A stretch of 64,000 nucleotides of DNA from Amoebophrya sp. A120 (lineage: Eukaryota; Sar; Dinophyceae; Syndiniales; Amoebophryaceae), in the NCBI GenBank assembly GCA_905178155.1, contig CAJINV010000022.1:131207-195206 (forward strand), read 5' to 3'. The translations under genes were made by a program, and so were the position numbers. The notes below the pieces were generated by a model. That model ran no database searches. It saw only the letters and a program-made list of their open reading frames with translations, and was not told the origin of the DNA. This document shows, one piece after another, positions 56,301 through 64,000 of the stretch (within the stretch, counting starts at the first letter, position 1; each line of letters begins with the position of its first letter).

Positions 56301-59300
56301 TGAGACGACCTGCTCCAGCTTCACAGCTTTCGCGAAGGCTTGCCCATGGTCATGCCTATCCTGCACGAGAAAAATAAAATGCCATCTCCGAGGGGCAAAA
56401 ATCTGAGTGCTTTTGTTGCTCATGTTGCAGAAGTACAGGTTTTTTTATGATCGACAGTTGGAGGAATCACAAATCCCATAATTCTACTTTCCCGACCCAG
56501 ACGTATGAGAAAAAGCAGCACTTGTATGCACATCCGAGAAAAGATTTCGAGACACAGAAGCGAATCGAAACAACAAGGATAGCATGCGTGAATGAATGAA
56601 TGAATGACCCAGACGTATTTGCAATGCATAGGCGGCACGGAGCTACATAACGGAGCAGCACTTCGACGAAAAGTTTTTGCACAGATTGCCACACTATCAA
56701 ATGTAAAAATGTCTGGGTCTGGAAGAATGCGCGATTTGTCATGCAGCTTTTCCATGGCCCATGAGCCCAGGAATGCGGGACCTAGCATGACAGATTCTGT
56801 GCAATCTCTCTCATGCCTATCCTGCATGACAAACTCCCTCCCGACTTGGTCAAAACTGGACGACTTTTGGTAATCATGCAACACAGATTTTTGCATGCTT
56901 CAGATTTAGCATGACAAGCTGCATTCTTCCAGACCCAGACATTTTTACATTTGATACACACGCTCGGACGCCACGACCAGCTTACTTCTACAGAGGGTCC
57001 ATCTCATCACGGAGACTGAGTGGCGTGACGATGTTGATAAACTTCCTGGGGAACAAATCAATGCTGCGAGAAACGACCAGAGTCCTGTCACTGTTCATGA
57101 AGATGTTGTACTAGAAGTTGCTCAGGAAACTACATCAAATTCCTATTCCGACGTCGCGCAAAAGTACACGCAGGTCCCCGATGCGGACCTCTTGTTGAAC
57201 CTTGAACTAGGCAACCTCCTCTCCGAGACAGCAGGCGGCTCTGCCCTTGGTCTTCCTATCAACTGTAAAAATGTCTGCGTCTGGAAACTTGTGATGCTGG
57301 GTGGCGTCTCATGATGAGGCCACAAGTGCTGGCTCAGCATGACAAGTTTCTGAGCTTCTAGGTGTTGCCTATTCTGCATGACAAACGGCGTTTCTGCATC
57401 ACAGAAAAATGGAGGTCTTGGGTAGCGTGCATGACAGATTGAAGAGTCATGCCAGACAAGCATGACAAACATGAATTCTTCCAGACCCAGACACTTTTAC
57501 ATTTGATACGTCCACCCAGCCAGCTATTTTCTCGGAGAGATCATCTTCTTGCGGCGCGGGACGCCGCAGCACAGTCACTTCTGAGCCGCGCCTTTTTTCT
57601 GCCCGAGTTGATACCTGCGGTCGAGTTTCCCGGGGATACTCCTCCTGATCTGGTCCAGCAGCTACTGCCGACAAGCGCCGGCAGGATCCTTCACTGGTGG
57701 GTGCTGGATGTCTACAGTTCCCTAGCTGGCTTGGACGTGGTATCTCTGCACGCGGTCGATGTTCAGCCGAAGATGAAAAAGAAAACTGCCACTGGAGCTG
57801 GACAGCAAAGCACAACTCCACAGCGTCCTCGCGCTGGTGGCATGGCTGGTCGCGCCCCCACCTCTCATAGCAGCAGCTGCACCAGCTCCGAAGCCGAGGG
57901 GGAGGCCGAAATCGTAAGGCAGCCTGTGGTCTTCACGATCTACCATGCGGCAACCCAGATGCGAGAAGGCGAAGACAGACGGTCTATTCGGGCCAAATGG
58001 GCCAGGAACTTCTTCTCGGGAAAAGTTCCCAACGAGCTGCTGGAAGGTAGTACTTTATTTGGATGCACACCTAGTAGAGCTAGTGATCGATTTGGATGAA
58101 ATGACGATCGCGGATCATGACCACAGTTGTAGTTTTTGATGTCTCATAACTAGCATTTTGGTTTATTTGTTTATTTTTTCAGAAGGCGCAGAAGCACCAG
58201 GACCTCCCCAACATTCTATCAACATCAAAAACACTAACGCGACAGCCCCTCGTTCCGATGCTTACATGAACGTCGCCCGACCCGACATGCCGGCCTATGT
58301 GAGAACTCCTGCTGCCTCCATGAACGTCGCCCGACCCGGCATGCCGGCCTATGTGAGAACTCCTGCTGCCTCCATGAACGTCGCCCGACCCGACATGCCG
58401 GCCTATGTCTCCATGAACGTCGCCCGACCCGGCATGCCGGCCTATGTGATCGGTAGTTCCTTTGCCATTGCCGCTGCTGGCAGTCAACGGGGAAGTAGAC
58501 AACAGCCTCCTCCTCATGGACGACCCGATCATTCCGCCCCGGCTGGTCTCCCCTACGAACCGGCTCGGATAGAGGTTGACACGACGTCGACGCAAGCAGA
58601 GCAGGACCTAGAGCCTTCGGTGGAAATATTTGGAGTACGACAACTTTTAGTGGAACAGGAACAGCGACAGCCTCCTTCTCGACAGCCTCGTGCTACTAGC
58701 GCTCATGCTGAGCGACAAGAGCTGACACGAAGGTTGGCCGAGCTTCTCTCCGCGACGCCACGGCGTATTGTCGGACACTCTGGAAGACCTGCGACGCTCC
58801 GGCGTGTTGTCGGAGACAGAGATAGCAGAACAACTGGCGAAGACTACTGCAGCGGAGCAGGCACGAAGAGCAAGAGTTCTTGCTGGGGGCCGTCCATCTT
58901 CGTCTCTTGCTTCAGGTTCAGCGTCAGGAAGTGTTGCAGGAGGTGGCGCAGCTGGTGCTTCTGGAGCGACGACCCTCAGCACAGCGACTCGTGGTAAAGC
59001 AAGCGCGCTTGTTGTTCCTTCTGGTGGAGCCGACGTGTCAGGCTCAGGAGGCCGTAGTTCTTACAGTGGCCTTCAAACAGGAACAGGAACATCACCACCA
59101 GTACCACGAGGAATCCGATCCGCAGGAGCAGCAGCAGCCTCTTCGTCTTCACAGCCAGGTGCGCCAGCTCCATTCGGCGTCCACGGAAGTCGTGGCGCAA
59201 GAGGCCTCGCAAGATCCCAAAGAGCATTTGAAGGAGCCGACCCACTTGGGCCACCGAAGAAAGTTACCCCCGGTTCTGGTGCCGGAACCCAGTACGTCGC

Positions 59301-61104
59301 GGCAGAGCCGGAGGTCGTCAGAAGGGAGCTGGAAGCACGTGTGTGGTGGCAGAACCAACTCTTGCAACCCCTACTCCAGCTGCATGCCGCACCATCGCAT
59401 GAATCCGAGTCGGAGCAAGCGCTGGGCCGCCTTCTGGCCGAACGAGAAAGTCTTCGCGCCCGGGGAGAAGCCACTACCATATCAACGCCTACAAGAGCGC
59501 GGCTAGCACTCCTCAGCGCGGAGGGTCTACTGCAGCAGCAATTTCGCCTGCAGGACCGAATGTTTCCGCTGTTACTGAAGCGCCCAGGTGCGGAAGACGT
59601 TCTGAAGAGAAACCTGCCGCGAACGCGTGCGGTTCAACATGCCGCCTTCCGTGCGGAGCGAGCAAGCGAGTCAGAAGCGGTCCGGCGCGTGCGGGCGCAT
59701 TTGCAACGGGCGGTTGATCGGAGAAACGAAGTACACAGACAGGATATCCGCAACAGAACGCGAGTGGGGGAAGGAGTCCTAATGCAAAACCGAATTTTGC
59801 AAGAACTGTTGCGGGACGCAGAGGCAGAAGATGAACTCTTGCGTTCTTCCTCTCTAGCCCCGCCGGAGCAAGAGCTCCGTCGCTTGTGGGAAGAGCGCTG
59901 TCAGCTTGTCCACGAGAGGCGGGCCACCCCCGCGATTCTGAGGGACCCGGATGGCATCGGCGGTGAGGTAAGACCGCAGGACGTGCCTGTGGAAGACCTC
60001 GAGCACCAACGGGAGCTGCAGGACCGGATGTTGCCACTTTTGTTACAGAGACCGAACGCCGCGGAGGGGCTGCGGACGTATCTACAACGAGTTTTTGAGC
60101 GACGAAGAGTTCAAGAAGAACAACGCCGCGGAGATGAGCCGCGTGGAGGAGCAGACGCGGATATGGATGAAGCTCAGCTGCACATACTAGACCGAGCGCG
60201 ACAGCATTTGGCTCAGGCGGAAGAAAAGCAGGCAGGCCGCTCGGAAGCAGGAGCAGTTGTCACGAGTGGTCCGCAGGCCTCTGAAATTGCAGCTGCGGCC
60301 TCTTCAAGTTCCTCATCCAGTGGCGCCGCAGGAGCTTTTCGAGGTGCCGCTCCTGGTCCACCTCATCGACCGCAAGGCCCTAACCAGCCGGGACAACTAG
60401 TGCCCTCGCCCAGGATAGACATAGACCCAAGAATTTTCCAAGGCTATGTGACCAGCCCAGAAGAGCAGCAAACTGCGATCCAGCTCCTGCAGCAGTGGAT
60501 CGTGCGGCGGCCGAGGGTCGGTGCACCGGTCGTGGTGCACCGAGAAACAGCAGGAGGTCATGAGCGCGTAGTAGCACCACTATCGGCACCGATGTTGAAC
60601 GAGCAACAACGACACCTGCAGGAGATGTTCGTCAGGTTGCTCGACCGGCAAGAGTGGACCCGTCCTTACATACTCCGCATCGCTGAAGGGTCCACCTCCG
60701 GTGATCGTCCCGAACCGGTCCTAGAAACGTGGTCCTTGAGCGACAACCCGAATGTTCGGTTCTTGGTCAGAGATTTTTACACGGTGACCGAGGGGAATGG
60801 ACAGAGGCAGCGAGCTGTGGTGGTCACCGGTTTTCAGCCGGGCGAGCAGGCAACTCAGGAGGGAAGAAGAGACCGCAGCGGATTGGTGTTTTCGCCGGAA
60901 TACGAACTAGACCACCTAACAGTGTTTGAAGCAGTGGCGCAAACTGGTGCTCTTCCTGGTAAGGTGGTTTGGCACAGCCTGGAAAGTTGTCCACCATCGG
61001 AAGCGGCACGGGAACTGCGTACCCAGCGTCAGCAAGCAGCAACTGCCGGAACTGCGTCCTCAGGAAGTGGGACTGAAAGTATTACCCATATTACACCACC
61101 ATGA
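53341..61104 (+). CDS. G11: fusion-like GLRYP-family protein with R2 and R1 modules, two frame changes
   Basis: The 5' part (ATG 53341, open to 53823) starts MSRFPPAKSIPKWLYLCAVT, signal-like, but is in a different frame from the main exon, which is open from before 53756 with an ATG at 53813. Main exons: to 56214, 56636-56694, 56962-57256, 57514-58046, 58183-61104. MRCALAGLRYP (54727) and RFWTFQSEP..HSRLVF (55180-55245) place it with G4 and G8. Beyond the conventional intron are four MNVARP repeats, then a shift of frame somewhere in 58727-58997. After it come two R2 copies (59350 and 59780) and one R1 copy (60470-60950; WIVRRP, FLVRDFY, RAVVVTGF, PEYELDH). It thus joins the two families of this window. 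Frame changes may be unseen introns, assembly errors or real lesions. Confidence 0.65.
56215..56630 (+). mobile_element. Introner element, family C, composite (416 bp), in G11
   Basis: Begins TATCCACTGCAAATCTGTCT; ends CCAGACGTATTTGCAATGCATA. Flanks gtcgg and ggcgg (one mismatch). A second partial C terminus (CCCGACCCAGACGTATGAG, about 56490) and a gaat microsatellite (about 56590-56606) lie inside, suggesting a nested or duplicated end. Excision joins EWVG to TELHNGA. Confidence 0.85.
56695..56956 (+). mobile_element. Introner element, family C, in G11
   Basis: Begins TATCAAATGTAAAAATGTCT and ends GACATTTTTACATTTGATA. TSD cacac at 56690-56694 and 56957-56961. The exon before it is only 59 bp. 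Excision joins QIAT to RSDATTS in frame. Confidence 0.94.
57257..57508 (+). mobile_element. Introner element, family C, in G11
   Basis: Begins TATCAACTGTAAAAATGTCT and ends GACACTTTTACATTTGATA. Flanks cttcc and cgtcc (one mismatch). Excision joins ALGL to PPSQLFSRRD in frame. Confidence 0.92.
58047..58182 (+). other. Conventional GT-AG intron in G11
   Basis: Donor GTAGTACT after gaag; acceptor tttattttttcAG with a long pyrimidine-rich tract. 136 bp, no TIR and no TSD. Removal joins NELLE to EGAEAPG in frame. It shows that ordinary splice sites coexist with introners in one gene. Confidence 0.85.
58266..58450 (+). repeat. In-frame tandem repeat in G11 (MNVARP.MPAYV)
   Basis: Units begin at 58266, 58320, 58374 and 58413. 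The first two are 54 bp; the third lacks the RTPAA part (39 bp); the fourth ends at YV. The D/G alternation (ARPD, ARPG, ARPD, ARPG) suggests duplication of a two-unit block. Confidence 0.92.
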
Positions 61105-62851
61105 ACAAGATCGGAAACATTTTCATTTTAGCACGAACGTCTTTTCAGCAACTACAACTTGAAGTGGAGAACATAGAAGACAAAATGCGTTGTACAATTT
61201 TTTGTGACGATGTTTATTTCAGGACCACGACCGCGGACCACGACATGCTGACTCAGCCGTAGTTTTATTGCCACGCTGATGTTATGAATGTGAATGGGCC
61301 ACAGGCTTTCCATATACTAGTGATCACGATTGATGAAAAGCACTGACATATTTTTCTCAAAAACGCCATGAGTTTTTTCGACACAAGTTTGTTTGGTCAA
61401 CGAACAAATGAGCCCGTGCCACTTCTACAACACTAAGTTCCGTTCATTAACGCGTCTCTGACGATGAAAAGCAAAAGTACAAATGTATAATAGCACAGCC
61501 GTCACACAGCGACCACCACAGCATGCACATTCAAGCGAGTAATTACTTATTGTTCATCGCAAGACGAGCACTACGTTATTTGACACAGATCGTAGTGGAT
61601 CGACATGGATTTCGTGAAACACGAAAAAAATGGCGGTCACATGATTACGACCTCATGAAAGAATCTACGGAACTACAACTAGCCCAACTGTAGTACAAGG
61701 AACTCGCACATGAGCTTTACATGATTGATAGGACCTGCTTCGCCGGAAGAGATTGCACGTGAAAGATGATGAACATCAATATGCAACTTTTGGCCGCGGC
61801 CGGCTACGGTGGCCACCACTGAGAAGATTCGGGGGTACACTCCTCGACGGTCGACATGTTTGTTCGTCAAATTGAATCAAAAATGATGTTTGTACTTCAC
61901 CGAAGAACGACGCAGCCACAGTCTGTCACAGATCCAGATCTTCGTCACGACCGCACTATTTGTATTGTATTTTTGTTTGACGAGCATGTTTCAAAAAAAA
62001 TGAAATTCTCCTCGTGCGATCCCGATCTGCAACCAGTTGTACCTCGATCCGCAATAAACAAGATCACTAGAATATTAGCAGCTATCGAGACACACATGAG
62101 CGATCAGGCCTGAAATTTTGGATTTCAATTTTTTGCTTTTCCCCTTGCTAACAATGATATTTTTGCAGACAAAATGTCTGTGCCCGTGTGTGTGATCAAA
62201 AGTCAAAATGAATACCTCGCTAAAAAATCAGATCTGGTATTGGTGCATTCGATCCCGGTTGGTACTTGCTTGTATGCGATGTGAACGCTACTTTTTGTTT
62301 TTTTTTCTTCGAAAAACCTTTTCCTTTTTCTAATCATACCGCCAGAGTGCTTCTGATCCTTGGACTGGGATTTGCACAACAACATGTTGGATGAATTACA
62401 ATAGACCGTGATTGTGTACGAACTAGTACTAGATGCTACCCGCTTATTTTCTTGTGTAAGTCTAACTCTAGCACCGCCTTGCAGCATTTATTTGTTGTGA
62501 TGTCGATGCGTAATTGAACAATTTGTCGTCATACCGTTCTTCCTGAGTCGCAACACCTTGTTTGTGTTTCATGGTTGATAGATAATTATCTTCAGCCGTG
62601 CATAGAAGTTTACCCACATAATCCTGATAATTATCTTCAGTCGTCATTGCAGTTTTTGTTAGCAATAAACGGATTTGACAAGAAGAAATCAAAGATGTTG
62701 TCTCGGAAAACGAAAAACTCATTTGGCACCGCCTGTGCATGATCTTCTTGGTTTTCCATTTACCAAGATGCAACTACTACATGCCGAAAGAAGGGTGCCT
62801 TTAACTTTATTATTCACGACCACCCACCACCACCGCAAAAGAACCAGCACC
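61105..62851. other. Intergenic region G11-G12
   Basis: A/T-rich, no gene seen. One short repeat of ataattatcttcag is visible at about 62581-62640. The G12 frame is open back to an alternative ATG at 62768. Confidence 0.45.
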
Positions 62852-64000
62852 ATGAAAATGCTACCCAGCAGGGGGATTCTACTCACACTGTGGACTTTCT
62901 TGTCCCCAGGGGACCACCTTAGCGGGTCCGATTTATTTCCGCATAAATTCTTTTGCCACGGCAAAAAAGCTGCCTCCCCGGCGTCTCCCGCGCCGTCCTT
63001 TATCAGCGGACCAGCTTCGACGAGTCCTTATGCCGATGACGGTACCGGGAGCAGTTTCTATAGTCCTGTGCAGGAAGCACTCGACGGAGGACAGCATGAT
63101 TTCGAAGTCCACAGGAGCAGGAGAGCAGGCTCCAGAAGGAGGAGTACCAGTACGAGTAGACAACGCTCCAGTGGCTCTGGTGGACGAGATGATGATATGA
63201 CATCAAGAACGACTTCTAGACGGTCTAGCCGAGGCCGAGCTGCAGGATCAGCAGCTACTCGTGCTTCACGACATCAAACAAGAGGGTCTACTAGTACCTC
63301 ACCCTCATCAGCACGGAGAGAATCATCAAGAAGTAGGTCCTCGCGACCAGTAAGACCATCACCATCCGGAGAAGTAGCAGCAATACAAGCTACACAGACT
63401 CCCACTCCGAAAAACAAAAGGGAAGAGAAGCTGGCTGCTTGGGCGAATCAGCTGCGGCACCGGCAGCTCTTGATCAATTCAGATGCAGAAGAAACCCTTG
63501 CTTCACCCGCCGGCAGCACCTACTGGATCCTGCAGGTCCTTAGTGACGTGGTCAATCTTGCGCTGCTGCTTACTAAATCAAAAACGGAAGCAGGGGCTAC
63601 ACGAACAAATCGCTTAGCCAACGGCACCGGCTTTGCCTTCACCCCGACACTTCGGGCCGCCGTTGAGCGAATTTTGGTTGCTTTTGATAGCCAAGCCGCA
63701 GAAGAGCAGGTGTACTTGAGCCTAGTATCAAACTCAGTATTGACGTCGCTTGGAAGCAAAATCGCAACTTACAGCGCTTGCGAGCTGGTCAAGTGCCCGC
63801 TGGCTGTGCTTGCGAGAAGTGGGGAGACGAATCCTGATCAAGAGCAAGCAGAGGATGCTGCACTTCTGGTGGAGCAGCAACAGCCGGAAGGTGAAGCACA
63901 AGTAGACGATCTTGCAGACCAGAGAACGCTGTACATACCGACACTTCTGCACATAGAACAAACACCACCTCCTGTTGCATCAAGCGGGGCGAACACTGCT
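62852..64000 (+). CDS. G12: signal-peptide protein with Ser/Arg-rich region (3' end outside window)
   Basis: The frame is open from ATG 62768 (28 extra codons) to the window end. I prefer ATG 62852 because MKMLPSRGILLTLWTFLSP is a good signal peptide. Residues about 80-190 are Ser/Arg/Thr-rich (an SR-like linker as in G5). From about 63430 a helical block follows (EEKLAAWANQLRHRQLLINS, then TYWILQVLSDVVNLALLL), then an acidic Gln-rich stretch. No introner occurs in the 1.15 kb visible. Function unknown. Confidence 0.75.
   Translation, partial: MKMLPSRGILLTLWTFLSPGDHLSGSDLFPHKFFCHGKKAASPASPAPSFISGPASTSPYADDGTGSSFYSPVQEALDGGQHDFEVHRSRRAGSRRRSTSTSRQRSSGSGGRDDDMTSRTTSRRSSRGRAAGSAATRASRHQTRGSTSTSPSSARRESSRSRSSRPVRPSPSGEVAAIQATQTPTPKNKREEKLAAWANQLRHRQLLINSDAEETLASPAGSTYWILQVLSDVVNLALLLTKSKTEAGATRTNRLANGTGFAFTPTLRAAVERILVAFDSQAAEEQVYLSLVSNSVLTSLGSKIATYSACELVKCPLAVLARSGETNPDQEQAEDAALLVEQQQPEGEAQVDDLADQRTLYIPTLLHIEQTPPPVASSGANTA

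Overview
The window looks like nuclear DNA of a eukaryotic protist, most likely a syndinean dinoflagellate of the Amoebophrya type. That assignment is inference. It rests on three things seen here: every supportable gene lies on the + strand; the proteins are long and rich in low-complexity sequence; and the coding regions are riddled with short introns that have terminal inverted repeats (TIRs) and target-site duplications (TSDs) and usually no possible GT..AG boundary. Introner elements (IEs) of that kind have been described from Amoebophrya. I see no rRNA, tRNA, CRISPR array, transposase gene or bacterial-type operon.

Layout (all +): G1, membrane protein with a WW-like motif (before 1 to 4748); G2, intronless TPR protein (5531-6565); an intergenic 1.19 kb TIR element (7063-8253); G3, coiled-coil protein with hydrophobic segments (8917-11472); G4, first member of a GLR(Y/F)P family (13544-15798); a tandem cluster G5, G6, G7 (16084-26431) built from duplicated units; G8, a very large low-complexity GLRYP protein of about 2,578 residues (29607-40193); G9, G10 and G11 (40454-61104), which share repeated helical modules; and G12, cut by the window end (62852 to beyond 64000). 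Several begin with a hydrophobic, signal-like segment. Intergenic spaces run from 0.2 to 3.2 kb.

The main content is the element system. I placed about 42 insertions in at least eleven TIR families. Signatures: A, TATCCTGTGCAAAAGTATCG with other end TATGAACTGCAAAAG; B, TATCCTGAGTAAAAACGTAC; C, TATCAAATGCAAATATGTCT then GGGTCTGGAA; D, TATGGAAGCGTCAGGATTGA; E, TATGGCAGTGCACAAC; F, TATCC then CCCATCCACATCC; H, TATC then AAAAAGTGTTAAC; I, TATGG then TCTCAAATGTTGC; J, TATCATGGAGAAAA; K, TATC then GATGTTAGT; plus a giant foldback. The TIRs are unrelated, yet nearly all share TAT(C/G) at the left end, (C/G)ATA at the right end, usually a 5-bp TSD, and internal copies of TTTGTNATGC. In almost every case, removing the element plus one TSD copy restores the reading frame exactly; exon coordinates below use that rule, keeping the left TSD copy. 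Conserved domains are rebuilt across the junctions.

Two duplications inside the window contain both filled and empty versions of the same sites, showing element gain after duplication. One short hybrid gene (G6) looks like the product of recombination between two D elements. G4, G8 and G11 form one undescribed-looking family (motif GLRYP). G7, G9, G10 and G11 form a second, modular one. No biochemical function can be assigned to either.
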